Below are positions 52,548 to 62,183 of a DNA stretch of 64,000 nucleotides, piece by piece. Numbering within the stretch: position 1 is the stretch's first letter; every line of letters starts with the position of its first letter. The stretch comes from Candidatus Helarchaeota archaeon (GTDB taxonomy: Archaea > Asgardarchaeota > Lokiarchaeia > Helarchaeales > HEL-GB-A). The position numbers were made by a program, and so were the translations under genes. Below the pieces are notes generated by a model. It searched no databases. It was not told the origin of the DNA and saw nothing but the letters and a program-made list of their open reading frames with translations. The DNA is taken from NCBI GenBank assembly GCA_013375455.1, contig JABXJT010000019.1, positions 1-64,000 on the forward strand, written 5' to 3'.

Positions 52548-53963
52548 ATGGACTTTAAGGACTGGGAACCGTTTTTTTACCCTAAATCCGTTGCGGTCAT
52601 TGGTGCATCAATAAAGTTATTCAAATTTGGGAATCGTTTTTTACAAGCACTATTGGATTTTAAGTATCCTGGGAAAATTTATCCCGTAAATCCACGGGGA
52701 GTAAAAATTCTAGGATTAGATTCGTGGCTGCTCCAAGATATAACAGATCCAATCGATTTAGTTTATATTACGGTCCCAGCGGTGCAGGTGCCCGAAGAGC
52801 TTCGAAAATGTGCACAAAAGAATTATAAAAACATCATAATCTTAACTGCAGGATTCAAAGAAACGGGCGATGAGGGGCAAAAAATTGAAGAAGAATGCGC
52901 TAAGGTTGCGAAAAAGCACGATCTTCGCGTAATTGGTCCCAATTGTTTTGGGATCTACCACCCTAAAGGTGGCATTACTTTATTACCAGGCGGGGATTTC
53001 CCCAAGGACTCTGGAAATATAACCATGCTCTCACAAAGCGGTGGGCACTCCGTCAATTTCGTTCTGTTGGGTCAGAGTGATGGCCTAAGGTTTAGCAAGG
53101 TGATTTCTTACGGAAACGCGGTCGACTTAGACCTCCCTGATTATCTTGAGTTTCTAAATGAGGACCCGGACACTGATTTAGTGGCGGCTTACACCGAAGG
53201 GGTAAGGGATATCAACAAGTTGAAGCAAAGTCTCAGAGAATTCAAGAAACCACTCGTATTATGGAAAGGCGGTTTGACAGAGGATGGGGCAAGAGCGGCG
53301 ACCTCTCACACTGGATTTTTGAGCGGGCAAGCAGAGGTATGGAAAGGCTTTTTCCAACAAAATCGAGCAAAAATTTTGCGAGTGCATAATTTCGAAGAGT
53401 TGCTAGATACCACGAAAGCAATGGCATACCTGCCTCCTTTAGAAAAGAGAGAAGTCCTGTCCCAAAAAGTTGGAGTGATTGGAGGGGGTGGGGGAATAGG
53501 GATTGAAATTAGTGATGCTGCTAATGCACACGAGCTGAAAATTCCCAAACTGTCGGAAGCTACTCGGAAAGGCCTGAAGGTATTATTACCAGCGGAGGGA
53601 ACATCAATAAGTAACCCGCTTGATATTGGAAATCCTCTATACATAGGAGATCAGGGGGAAGTATTGAACGTTTTTATGCAGGATCCAAATATTTCCGTGT
53701 TGATTTATGATTTTATCGTGGATTTTGTTTTCGACTTAAGAACGATGGTTCGGATCATACGTGATTTTAAAGAGAAGAATGATATTCCAATCATTATTAT
53801 TTTGAGAGAATTACTCAACACGGCAAATAATATTTCATTAGAGATAAAATACCGGAAATACCGCGATAAGTTCCACGAAATCAAGGTCCCCACGTTTCCT
53901 TCGTTCTATCGCGGGGTTCGGGCGCTAGCGAATTATTTAAGATATTATGAGAATCATCTTTAA
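52548..53963 (+). CDS. Acyl-CoA synthetase (NDP-forming), alpha-type subunit
   Basis: A 471-residue protein of the ADP-forming acetyl/acyl-CoA synthetase family. The CoA-binding N-terminus FFYPKSVAVIGAS is followed by GPNCFGIYHP, SQSGGHSV, and the phosphohistidine motif SHTGFLSGQ in the third domain. The ATP-grasp beta half is absent, so it is a separate alpha subunit. The start is taken at ATG 52548, preceded by GGAAGG; an in-frame ATG at 52506 overlaps the upstream gene. It would conserve energy by converting acyl-CoA to acid with ATP formation, but the beta subunit is not in this window. Confidence 0.85.
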   Translation: MDFKDWEPFFYPKSVAVIGASIKLFKFGNRFLQALLDFKYPGKIYPVNPRGVKILGLDSWLLQDITDPIDLVYITVPAVQVPEELRKCAQKNYKNIIILTAGFKETGDEGQKIEEECAKVAKKHDLRVIGPNCFGIYHPKGGITLLPGGDFPKDSGNITMLSQSGGHSVNFVLLGQSDGLRFSKVISYGNAVDLDLPDYLEFLNEDPDTDLVAAYTEGVRDINKLKQSLREFKKPLVLWKGGLTEDGARAATSHTGFLSGQAEVWKGFFQQNRAKILRVHNFEELLDTTKAMAYLPPLEKREVLSQKVGVIGGGGGIGIEISDAANAHELKIPKLSEATRKGLKVLLPAEGTSISNPLDIGNPLYIGDQGEVLNVFMQDPNISVLIYDFIVDFVFDLRTMVRIIRDFKEKNDIPIIIILRELLNTANNISLEIKYRKYRDKFHEIKVPTFPSFYRGVRALANYLRYYENHL

Positions 53964-54038
53964 GCCGTGTAAATTCATAAGAGATTTTCAATTTGATTAA
54001 ATTATACTATCAAAAACGATTTGTAGAAGGAAAATAAC

Positions 54039-55415
54039 ATGCAATTGAAAGAAGAAGAATTGTATGATTTCAAGAAGGAGTTTGCTGAGGAAGTAATTAA
54101 AGTACTCCAAGAATTAATTCGAATTGATACGACGAATCCGCCTGGGAATGAAACGAAAGCCGCTGAGTGGATTCATAATTTTCTTTCAAAGGAAGGGATT
54201 GAGTCAGAAGTCATAGAAAGTGCACCCGGGAGAGGTAACGTCATCTCAAGATTAAAGGGCACGGATAATTCCGCTCCTTCCCTGTTGTTACTTTCTCATT
54301 TAGATGTAGTTCCATCTCAAGACCTCGAAAAATGGGAGGTACCCCCTTTCTCTGGCGAATTCAAGGATGGATATGTTTGGGGAAGGGGATCACTAGATTG
54401 TAAAGGAACTACTGCGCCGCAACTCATGGTTTTTGTTAAGCTCCATAGAGAAGGGATCAAACCCAAAGGCGATATTGTATTCGCAGCCACTGCAGATGAA
54501 GAAAGTGGTGGGCATTATGGCCCTGATTGGCTACTTGAGAATAAATTTGATCTAATTAAGGTAGATGACGTGGTAACTGAAGGTGGAGGTCCAGAAATGC
54601 CTTTAAAGGTCCCACATTATACAATTCAGATTAGCGAAAAAGGGGTTTATTGGACACGGATTCGAACGCATGGAGCGGCAGGTCACGGAAGCATGCCGGG
54701 ACCATCTAAAAATATGGCAATCGTGAAAATGATGAAAGTTATCGAGAAAATTGCAAAACGCAAGCCCCCCATCATCATCCAAGATCTTTTTAAAGAAACC
54801 GTAAAAGCAATGGATTTACCAGCAGCTTGGATTACAAAAAGGATATTTACTTCGAAAAGATTAATGAGGTTTTCTGTTTGGATGGCCAAGAAGTTCTTCA
54901 TAAAAGAAGAAATCGACCATGTTATTTTTCCTTTAGTACAAAATAATATTACCCCAACCGTTATTCAATCAGGACAGAAAGTAAACAATATTCCAGGGCT
55001 CTGTGAGGCAAAATTGGATGTTAGATTATTGCCCGGATTCGATAGGGATGATCTTTATAAAGAGATGAAGAAGGTTCTGGGGAAAAAATTGTTTAATGAG
55101 GTAGAATTTATAGCGATACAGGATCAACCAGGCGGATTTACTCCCACAGGAACAGATCTGTACCAGAAAATTGAGCAGACAATAAAAAATATAGAACCTG
55201 GGGCAAAATTAGTCCCGATCCTATCCCCTGGAAGCACCGATATGCTCCATTTTCGGAAGAAAGGCATTAAAGCGTATGGGTTTGTGCCCATGAAATTAGG
55301 AGATCTGAGTGCTAAGGAATTTTCAGCGCTACCTCATGGATACAATGAGCGCGTTTCGATCGAAAATCTAATGCTTGCAACGCGATTCTTCTATGATCTT
55401 TGTCTAAAATATTGA
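54039..55415 (+). CDS. M20-family metallopeptidase/deacylase
   Basis: A 458-residue member of the ArgE/DapE/ACY1/CPG2 family. Zinc ligands and catalytic acids are seen in LSHLDVVP (His and Asp), GRGSLDCKG (bridging Asp), ADEESGG (general base and ligand Glu), EGGGPE and a C-terminal ALPHGYNE (His). A dimerisation domain occupies about 195-330, with the usual HGAAGHGSMPG. It may be a peptidase, acetylornithine deacetylase or succinyl-diaminopimelate desuccinylase; the sequence does not decide. It lies 75 bases after the acyl-CoA synthetase subunit. Confidence 0.88.
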   Translation: MQLKEEELYDFKKEFAEEVIKVLQELIRIDTTNPPGNETKAAEWIHNFLSKEGIESEVIESAPGRGNVISRLKGTDNSAPSLLLLSHLDVVPSQDLEKWEVPPFSGEFKDGYVWGRGSLDCKGTTAPQLMVFVKLHREGIKPKGDIVFAATADEESGGHYGPDWLLENKFDLIKVDDVVTEGGGPEMPLKVPHYTIQISEKGVYWTRIRTHGAAGHGSMPGPSKNMAIVKMMKVIEKIAKRKPPIIIQDLFKETVKAMDLPAAWITKRIFTSKRLMRFSVWMAKKFFIKEEIDHVIFPLVQNNITPTVIQSGQKVNNIPGLCEAKLDVRLLPGFDRDDLYKEMKKVLGKKLFNEVEFIAIQDQPGGFTPTGTDLYQKIEQTIKNIEPGAKLVPILSPGSTDMLHFRKKGIKAYGFVPMKLGDLSAKEFSALPHGYNERVSIENLMLATRFFYDLCLKY

Positions 55416-55512
55416 AGGAGTTATGAAATTTTGGAAGGATAACGACACCAATTTAATAACATATTTTATGAGAAAAACAAAGACTAATGGACCGTCTTAA
55501 ATCCACAAAGGA

Positions 55513-55530
55513 AATATATATAGTATATTA
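55513..55530 (+). promoter_or_regulatory. TATA-like tract of the Fn3 protein gene
   Basis: An AATATATATAGTATATTA tract 25-42 bases before the TTG at 55555, the distance expected for an almost leaderless archaeal transcript. Confidence 0.5.
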
Positions 55531-55554
55531 ATCTATTTTATTCAAGACGCATAT

Positions 55555-57516
55555 TTGCATCATTTTCCGATTTTATCGGAGGGATTGAGCGTTACACGCG
55601 AGAAAAGGTTTCAAGGCACTAAAATTAGATTGTTTGCATTATTTCTAAGCATTTTATTATTGGGGAGTAGTATTGCAATATTTAGTTTCAATCCAAAAAT
55701 CCCAAAGTTAGTGAGTTCTGTCGCTAATGCAGACCCATCTCCACCCCTCCTTGTTTTAGGACCCCCCTCCAAGGTGCAGGGCCTCGCGGTAACCAATGAA
55801 GGTTCAGGTGATATACTAAATATTACGTGGCAAGCAAGTCCCGAATTGAACGTGTCCCATTATGATTTATACCGAAATAGTACTTCTAATCCTCCATTCA
55901 TACAACTCGCCACAATACCTGGAAGGCTAAATACTTTCTACCAAGATACGGGGCTGATAGAATATGAAAATTACAGTTATTATGTAATAGCAGTCGATAC
56001 AGCAGGCAATGGGAGCATTCCATCTGATATGGATTCTGGCACCCCGATAGATACCAAGCCTCCGGGGCCTCCCACACTCACATTAGGCATGCTACCCATT
56101 TTTCAAATATACTTCATCATCACTGGACCCCCTGATCCAGATGTGGTTGCTTACAATCTCTATTGGTGGAATGAATCGCTCGGGGATTGGCAGTTAATTG
56201 ATACTTTTCCCAAAACTTCAGACCCTCAAATCTGCCTCTGGCCTGATCCTGATCCTCTTCCATTTGGTAATCATTCTTTTTGTGCCACTGCACTTGATGA
56301 AAAATTGCAGGAGAGTATTCCTTCAAACATCGTGAACATTACAATAATATTACATCCACCAGATTTCAAATCACTCACAACCAATACTAATGGTGATGTT
56401 CTCCTGAACTGGTCGCGTAACCAAAATGAGAATCCAATAGGTATTGAGGGATATTACGTCTATCGAATGAACTCATCCACTTTTCAACCAGTCCTCATTG
56501 ATTTCGTACCCTTTAACGCATACGAATACATTGGACCGAGTCCAATAGCGCCCTATGCTGATGTTGAGCATTATGCATACTATGAATATGGAGTGCCAAA
56601 TGGGAATTGGACCTATTATATCAAGACTGTATTCATCAACAATGCCACAAGCTACTTCTCAAATTCGGTGTTGTGTCAAAATTGGGTGGTCATCAATGAC
56701 ATGCAAGCGCCAGGACCTGTCTGGAACTTCACGCACACCACCCCCGATGGCATCGAAAATATCACGCTGAGTTGGAGTCGACCCTTAGATATGAACTATG
56801 GCGCGGATGTAGTACGTTATGAGATTTATGTTTCGATCCAGAATTTCACGGGCATTCCGATGTGGCCTCCGAATGCGACGCTTTTGGGATCAATCTATCC
56901 GAATGGCACGATTTATGCGTATCCCGCGACCACCCACACGTTCCCCCCCTTGAATGATGGCGTTTATTACTGCCTCGTCATTGCCTATGACGAACTCGAC
57001 CAAGGGAGCGCGATGTCCAACGTTGTCAGTCAAACCGTGGACACGACACCTCCGGCAATAATACCAGGCAGCATAACCGACGTGTCGGGACAGTCGATAT
57101 CAGCTGGTGCGACGGTGACCATCTATGTTAATGTAACTGATGCTGGCGGAATATATCATGTTTGGTTAAATTACACGGTTAGTGGAATTCCTCAGATTCC
57201 GGTACTAATGCCCTTGGATGCTGTTGGAGCAAATGACACGTACTTGTACGTGGCCACCTTCTTGGCACCCCAAGCCGGCCAGACAGTGAATTACACCATC
57301 ACGGTGTTCGATATGTACGGACACTCGATAATGAGTGAATCTTCTACTTTTACAGTGGTCAAGGAAAAACCACCCCGGTCATTTATCATCTTACTCGTTG
57401 CCATCACGGCAGGCACGGTATGTGCTGCAGTTATTGTTTATAAAAGATTGAATATGGGTAAATCTAAAAGGCCGTTGAAACCTAAAGAGACAGAAACGGA
57501 CGGGAAGAAAGAATAA
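55555..57516 (+). CDS. Secreted fibronectin-type-III protein with C-terminal anchor
   Basis: A 653-residue surface protein. It has a signal segment (about 25-45), then about five to six beta-sandwich modules of Fn3 type. Typical starts include PSKVQGLAVTNEGSGDILNITW, PDFKSLTTNTNGDVLLNWSR and GPVWNFTHTTPDGIENITLSW. One transmembrane helix lies at about 617-636, then a short Lys-rich cytosolic tail. Sequons are frequent. The start is TTG 55555 (near-leaderless from the TATA tract); TTG 55585 directly after GGAGGG is possible but unusually close. It probably binds ligands or other surface proteins. Confidence 0.75.
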   Translation: MHHFPILSEGLSVTREKRFQGTKIRLFALFLSILLLGSSIAIFSFNPKIPKLVSSVANADPSPPLLVLGPPSKVQGLAVTNEGSGDILNITWQASPELNVSHYDLYRNSTSNPPFIQLATIPGRLNTFYQDTGLIEYENYSYYVIAVDTAGNGSIPSDMDSGTPIDTKPPGPPTLTLGMLPIFQIYFIITGPPDPDVVAYNLYWWNESLGDWQLIDTFPKTSDPQICLWPDPDPLPFGNHSFCATALDEKLQESIPSNIVNITIILHPPDFKSLTTNTNGDVLLNWSRNQNENPIGIEGYYVYRMNSSTFQPVLIDFVPFNAYEYIGPSPIAPYADVEHYAYYEYGVPNGNWTYYIKTVFINNATSYFSNSVLCQNWVVINDMQAPGPVWNFTHTTPDGIENITLSWSRPLDMNYGADVVRYEIYVSIQNFTGIPMWPPNATLLGSIYPNGTIYAYPATTHTFPPLNDGVYYCLVIAYDELDQGSAMSNVVSQTVDTTPPAIIPGSITDVSGQSISAGATVTIYVNVTDAGGIYHVWLNYTVSGIPQIPVLMPLDAVGANDTYLYVATFLAPQAGQTVNYTITVFDMYGHSIMSESSTFTVVKEKPPRSFIILLVAITAGTVCAAVIVYKRLNMGKSKRPLKPKETETDGKKE

Positions 57517-57525
57517 TTCACCCAA

Positions 57526-58560
57526 TTATTCGTTTTTAATTAGCCCTTTCTTGAGGAGAAGGCTGAATTCGAGCATGGTAAGTTTTTTCCCGGCTTTGTA
57601 TTTAGCCAAGGCTTCCTCGATTTTTTGGTCAAGAATTTTCGCTTCTCTGGCTTTCTGTTCTTTGGCTTTCTCGATCATCGCCTGGTGCTTGAGGTAGGCA
57701 ATCTTCTTCTCAATGCCCCTGATCTCTTTGTAAATCTCATCCAAACCCGTGCGTAGGAGCTCCAATTCTTTGATATTTTCCACAAATTTTTCATGAGCAG
57801 CTTCCTCTTCTTTTTGGATCTCATCAATTTTCGCAAAGGATTCGTGCATTGCTTGGTGGTGAGGCTCACTTTCTTGGACGAGCTGCAGAATTTTAGCATG
57901 GATTTGATCGCCATCATCGACGGTTTGGATCATTAGTTCATGATATTGTTGTGCAGCCTCCCGAAATTCGTCGATCTGCTTCTTTGCCGCTTCAAAATCA
58001 AAATTAACGTCATTACCCTGAAATATTTGTCTTCGTTTTGAAATCTCACTAATGATCTTTTCGATTTCATCCATCATTATTTCTTCTTGCTCAAAGGGCA
58101 TTGATTTTGTCATGATAGTCCAATCAAGCTCTTCAACGCGTTTCATCATGGGATAGATTGGTTCTAATTGTTGTCTTTTTTCTCGCTGGAGATTAATAAT
58201 TTCTCTTAATTGAGCCCGAATTGTTTTAACTTGTTCCCAAGCGTCATTGCGTTTTTGCTTTAAGGTTGCAATTTGGCTACTGGCAGCAGACCTATCTTCC
58301 TTTAATTTAGCAACCTTTTCATTAATTTTATCGCGAAGTGCTTTCTCCTCTAAAGCCTTGTCGCGAAGGACCTTGATTTCCTCTTTAAGTTGATCACGTA
58401 GGGTTCGCCATTTCGTGATTTCATCGGAATAATTTGATTGTAAGGTTTGATTGAATCGAAGAGCTGCTTTCCACTTGTCGAGGGCTTTATAGAGCTCTTC
58501 TCGATCAATTTCCTTGACGCTTACATCACTGTCCGTCGTCTCGTCCGTTTGCTCGGTCAT
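57526..58560 (-). CDS. Archaeal coiled-coil protein (COG1340-like)
   Basis: A 344-residue soluble protein that is almost entirely alpha-helical coiled coil, broken near residue 190 by a short non-heptad segment. The first half reads like the conserved archaeal COG1340 family (long helix with AALRFNQTLQ, then LRDQLKEE, and KEDRSAASSQ). The C-terminus (KAGKKLTMLEFSLLLKKGLI) is a short helical domain that the family shares. The role is unknown. It starts with MTEQTDETTDSD, an acidic tail, and is convergent with the Fn3 gene, nine bases apart. Confidence 0.75.
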   Translation of the reverse strand: MTEQTDETTDSDVSVKEIDREELYKALDKWKAALRFNQTLQSNYSDEITKWRTLRDQLKEEIKVLRDKALEEKALRDKINEKVAKLKEDRSAASSQIATLKQKRNDAWEQVKTIRAQLREIINLQREKRQQLEPIYPMMKRVEELDWTIMTKSMPFEQEEIMMDEIEKIISEISKRRQIFQGNDVNFDFEAAKKQIDEFREAAQQYHELMIQTVDDGDQIHAKILQLVQESEPHHQAMHESFAKIDEIQKEEEAAHEKFVENIKELELLRTGLDEIYKEIRGIEKKIAYLKHQAMIEKAKEQKAREAKILDQKIEEALAKYKAGKKLTMLEFSLLLKKGLIKNE

Positions 58561-58724
58561 CGTTAGGGCACCGTTAGTTGGTTAGTAAATGGAGCTCTAA
58601 TAATTTAAATTTTCTAGAGTTCAAGAATTGTTCAATCAAAAGTTCAATGAATAGTTTGGATCTAATTAAAAAGTAATAAGCTTAATAGTGAATGATGATT
58701 TATAGAGTAAATGGAAGATAAAAC

Positions 58725-59561
58725 ATGGCGATCCTAGGAATTGCGATCCAGTCGAACACCGGAATTCCATTGTACCTACAGACGTGGTCCGAAAAGCTCA
58801 CTGGATTTACTGAAGGCAACCCTATTTTAATCAGCGGATTTCTCTCGGCAGTTTCTAGTTTCGCTAACAATTTCAAGCAAAAAATTTCTTACATCCGATT
58901 ATTTCCAAGCGAACATGATGACCCTTTTGGCGTGAATGCCGTTTATTCGTTCATTGGAGCCTACATGATTCTGTGCTTCGTTGATCCCTACCAATTTCGC
59001 GAGATGGTCAATTTTAAACTCGATTGGATCTATAGTAAAGTGTTATCCCGTTATGAAGACATGATTCGAGTGGGAAAAGTGCCGCAGCTTAGCGATGAAG
59101 AGCTCCAATTTATCCAGGATATTTTACAGGATACGGTCTGCTGGAATAAAGTTGATAAAAAAAAGAATAAATTGAGAATTGCCTGCAATGAAATCATTAA
59201 GGCTGAGTTTCCTGGTGAGGTCTATGGTATTAATATCACCTCATTTGACAACTCCATACTCTTTTCTTATGGAGTAGATCGAGAAGAGGTGGAGATCTAT
59301 TTAAATAACATGGCCCGGGGTCATGGGCTGGAAGATGGAGAAATGCTCCATAATTACGTGACTCTGCCTGGATTGGAGCCTAGGCTATTGGTAATGAAAA
59401 ATCCAGGTATTAGGACCAAAATTTCAGACATTCTGAGGGATGTGAAAGCTGATCAGGGAGGCCTGCCCTTCTATTATTATCTGATCACGGATGTAAATTG
59501 CGCCATCGAACCAATTGTCGAGTCATTAACCTCTAAATTTAATGCCATTCTGGGTGAATGA
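58725..59561 (+). CDS. Longin-like domain protein
   Basis: A 278-residue cytosolic protein. Residues 1-130 begin AILGIAIQSNTGIPLYLQTW and continue LISGFLSAVSSFANNF, then IRLFPSEH. The strand-turn-strand followed by a helix is the longin/roadblock-like pattern common in Asgard genomes, where such domains may serve small GTPases. The rest (about 130-278) is mixed alpha/beta with no recognised motif. It is convergent with a second longin-like gene five bases away, which suggests a functional pair. Confidence 0.55.
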   Translation: MAILGIAIQSNTGIPLYLQTWSEKLTGFTEGNPILISGFLSAVSSFANNFKQKISYIRLFPSEHDDPFGVNAVYSFIGAYMILCFVDPYQFREMVNFKLDWIYSKVLSRYEDMIRVGKVPQLSDEELQFIQDILQDTVCWNKVDKKKNKLRIACNEIIKAEFPGEVYGINITSFDNSILFSYGVDREEVEIYLNNMARGHGLEDGEMLHNYVTLPGLEPRLLVMKNPGIRTKISDILRDVKADQGGLPFYYYLITDVNCAIEPIVESLTSKFNAILGE

Positions 59562-59566
59562 CCTCT

Positions 59567-60391
59567 TTAAGACAAGAAAATTTTGAGCAAAAAATTATCA
59601 ATTTCTAATTCGCGAATGCGCACCCAATCAGCCAGTATTTTGGGATAGACCAGTTTTTTCGCAATTTCAAAGAATAACTCTTCTTTAAAAATAGCTTTCA
59701 TCTCATTAATGAAGGATTCTAAAACAAATTGTAGCCCATCACGAAGTATTTTTTCTGTACAGTTACTAGCGGTAATGAGGACCGAAAGAATGTCCCAACC
59801 AGTTTTTCCATATGAAATATTTTGAAATACTATAGGGAGTTTTTCTATTAAGGCGTTCATTTTATTAGCTAACTTTACTTGACCTTCAGGCTTAATGGAA
59901 GGAAGGACTTTCGCGAACGCGTGAAATATTTGTTGATAAACTTCTAGGAGGTTCATGAACTTTGCAATATCCGTGACTTTCGATACGGCTTCCCAAGACT
60001 GCATTAATTCCTCTAACTTCGGTGAGAACTGGTCAAATGCTGTGACATTGCCACCCCACTTTCTAAAATAATTCTCATCCTCATCGATACCGAATTGTCC
60101 TAAAAATAGAGTGCAAATCGTATGGAGTTGATGGTTGAGTGAAGTGGCATCATCCTGTTTGTCAGCGGCGGCGACTGCCAAAACTTGCCCCCTCCAGTTT
60201 ATGTAGACCCATTTCATGTTCCCCATCTCAATGCTTTCAATCCCCGTATCGCCTAACTCGGCCTCGCTAAATGCGTTGAGTCCAGTTAAGAAACTGGACA
60301 GCAAATCAGGGTCTAGCTTCATTGCTCCATAACTTCGATGGTAAAGACACCGTCCGCCCAGCTTTTCAATGATCCAGATATCTCTAAACAT
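59567..60391 (-). CDS. Longin-like domain protein
   Basis: A 274-residue cytosolic protein starting FRDIWIIEKLGGRCLYHRSYG, with LLSSFLTGLNAFSEAEL and MKWVYINW, the same strand/turn/helix order as its neighbour and other longin-like proteins. The C-terminal half is helical (about 130-274) without known motif. It is convergent with the preceding gene, separated by five bases. A GTPase-regulator or membrane-trafficking-like role is inferred only from the fold. Confidence 0.55.
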   Translation of the reverse strand: MFRDIWIIEKLGGRCLYHRSYGAMKLDPDLLSSFLTGLNAFSEAELGDTGIESIEMGNMKWVYINWRGQVLAVAAADKQDDATSLNHQLHTICTLFLGQFGIDEDENYFRKWGGNVTAFDQFSPKLEELMQSWEAVSKVTDIAKFMNLLEVYQQIFHAFAKVLPSIKPEGQVKLANKMNALIEKLPIVFQNISYGKTGWDILSVLITASNCTEKILRDGLQFVLESFINEMKAIFKEELFFEIAKKLVYPKILADWVRIRELEIDNFLLKIFLS

Positions 60392-60515
60392 GAAGTATTA
60401 CCCATAAATCTGTCCATTTGATTAATCTATCGATATTAGCAGATCCAAATTCGCACAATCTAATACTATAATTGACAAACAATAATTATTAAATTTTTGA
60501 AATATAGAAAATGAG

Positions 60516-60704
60516 TTAAATTTTTTTATAGAGTTTCTTTTTCTTTTCGAACATTTTAGTGCGTTGCGCCTTTTTTTTGGCTTCGATTTCCTCGTTGGAT
60601 AGTTCTTTTTTTGGATTGGCTCTTTGTTTCTTTAGTTGTTTTTCTTTTTCAGCCTTTGGATTCTTAGGGCGTTTTTTAAGGCGGCGGCGGCGTTCGATGC
60701 TCAT
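60516..60704 (-). CDS. Small lysine/arginine-rich protein
   Basis: A 62-residue, very basic helical protein (SIERRRRLKKRPKNP, then long Lys/Gln/Glu stretches). It has an ATG at 60704 and a weak ribosome-binding site. Its composition suggests nucleic-acid or ribosome contact. No family is recognised; it could be a real small protein or a chance frame. Confidence 0.45.
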   Translation of the reverse strand: MSIERRRRLKKRPKNPKAEKEKQLKKQRANPKKELSNEEIEAKKKAQRTKMFEKKKKLYKKI

Positions 60705-60757
60705 CTTAGATCCCGAATCTATTTCTTGGTTTTTTTAAAAGAAGACAATATAAAAAG

Positions 60758-61822
60758 TTATTCCTTTGATTCTATGATGATTCCTTCATCAACTTGTACG
60801 ATATAGGGACGTCCTCCGCATTTTTCTACGACTCGTGCCACTTCTTTTTGCTTCCCTGGGCAATAGAGTAGTACACAGCCTCCGAAGCCAGATCCAAGAA
60901 TCTTTCCTCCCAAGGACCCTGCTTTTTTCGCTTCTTGGATGAGTTTTTCTGTCATCTCAGTACTATTATTAAAACCGCCAACTAATTCTTTATGGAAGGC
61001 ATCAATTAACTGCCCAATCTTTTCGTGATTTATCACGCCATTATTCAATTCCTCTTCTGCTTCCTTTGTAATGTCTCGAAGGCGGAGGATGGCACGAGCG
61101 TGTTTAAGGGGTTCAGTTGGAATTTGTGAGTAGTACGGTTCTAGCTCTTCACATTTCGTGATTTTAATGTCAAATGGCACGAATTTTGAGAAATATCGCA
61201 TTCCTTCCACGATGTTGCGCTTGCGTTCACCATGTACGAGTTCTTTTTTGTCAATGAGGGTATCAGCAATGACGATGGATTCTGCTAGATGATCCAAATT
61301 TATCTGTTTTATCTCATTACAATCGCAATCCATATGCATCCCATGTCCAAGAGAGCATGCATAATGATCCATGTTTCCCCCGGATTCCTTATTTTCGACC
61401 ACTTCGGATTGATAAGCCAATTCAGCAATCTCTTCTTTTTTCAGCTTAAACCCGAATGATTCATTTAAAAATGCGATCCATATGACTGTTAAAACGGAGG
61501 AACTTGCCAACCCTCTCCCTATGGGTATCTCGCTCCAAATGGTGGCCGTGACGCCTTTAGCGATCTTGTAGCCCTTTCGATTTAAAACATTGAAAGCCGC
61601 TCGGATATAATCGCGTTTCTTACGGTATGGGGCAGGTTGATTTATGGGAAATTGATCAGATTCATCAAGGTCTTGATAGTACATGGAAATGTTACCATCA
61701 TCCGAAAAATCGCCTCGAATGTGCATGCGGAGGTTAATGGCTGCCGTGATCACGTGTAAATCCATGTAATCTAGGTCTTCGCCAAACAGACAGACTCGGG
61801 CGGGCACGCTAATTTCTATCAT
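60758..61822 (-). CDS. GHMP-family kinase, sugar-kinase-like
   Basis: A 354-residue kinase with the three GHMP motifs: VPARVCLFGEDLDY (substrate side), PIGRGLASSSVL (ATP loop) and the C-terminal LGSGFGGCVL. The segment ESGGNMDHYACSLGHG after motif 2 is like the galactokinase and heptose-kinase GxxDQ region. It is therefore more likely a sugar-1-kinase than mevalonate or homoserine kinase. No pathway partner is adjacent to fix the sugar. Confidence 0.85.
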   Translation of the reverse strand: MIEISVPARVCLFGEDLDYMDLHVITAAINLRMHIRGDFSDDGNISMYYQDLDESDQFPINQPAPYRKKRDYIRAAFNVLNRKGYKIAKGVTATIWSEIPIGRGLASSSVLTVIWIAFLNESFGFKLKKEEIAELAYQSEVVENKESGGNMDHYACSLGHGMHMDCDCNEIKQINLDHLAESIVIADTLIDKKELVHGERKRNIVEGMRYFSKFVPFDIKITKCEELEPYYSQIPTEPLKHARAILRLRDITKEAEEELNNGVINHEKIGQLIDAFHKELVGGFNNSTEMTEKLIQEAKKAGSLGGKILGSGFGGCVLLYCPGKQKEVARVVEKCGGRPYIVQVDEGIIIESKE

Positions 61823-61852
61823 TGGTATCCATCTAGATAAAAATAGAGTATA

Positions 61853-62089
61853 TTAATGTTTCAATACGTGATCTCTGAGGGGCTTGAGGAGAGAGGAGTC
61901 AGAATATTTTGCCACCAATTCTATAACTTTCTCACTTATTTTATCGTGTTCGATGGCACATTTAGAAACTTTCTCCGCAGGTTTCTTTGCAATCAGGGCG
62001 GTGTTTTCGGTAATACGGATTAATTCCGTGGCGATAACTGCGTTAATAAACGTTAGATCTTTCAAGACTTCTAAAATTTGTTCATCCAT
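61853..62089 (-). CDS. Small hypothetical helical protein
   Basis: A 78-residue protein, mainly helical, with one Cys and several Ile/Val/Ala heptad positions (TFINAVIATELIRITENTALIAKK). ATG 62089 is preferred to an in-frame TTG at 62104 because GTGGTG lies seven bases upstream. It sits between pyrK and the GHMP kinase on the same strand. No family is recognised. Confidence 0.55.
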   Translation of the reverse strand: MDEQILEVLKDLTFINAVIATELIRITENTALIAKKPAEKVSKCAIEHDKISEKVIELVAKYSDSSLLKPLRDHVLKH

Positions 62090-62183
62090 TTTTTTACACC
62101 ACAATTCTTCAATAATACAATATTTCTGAATCTTATTTACTTATATTTTTAAAATATTAGTGACTAAAACAGCAGTTTCTTGG

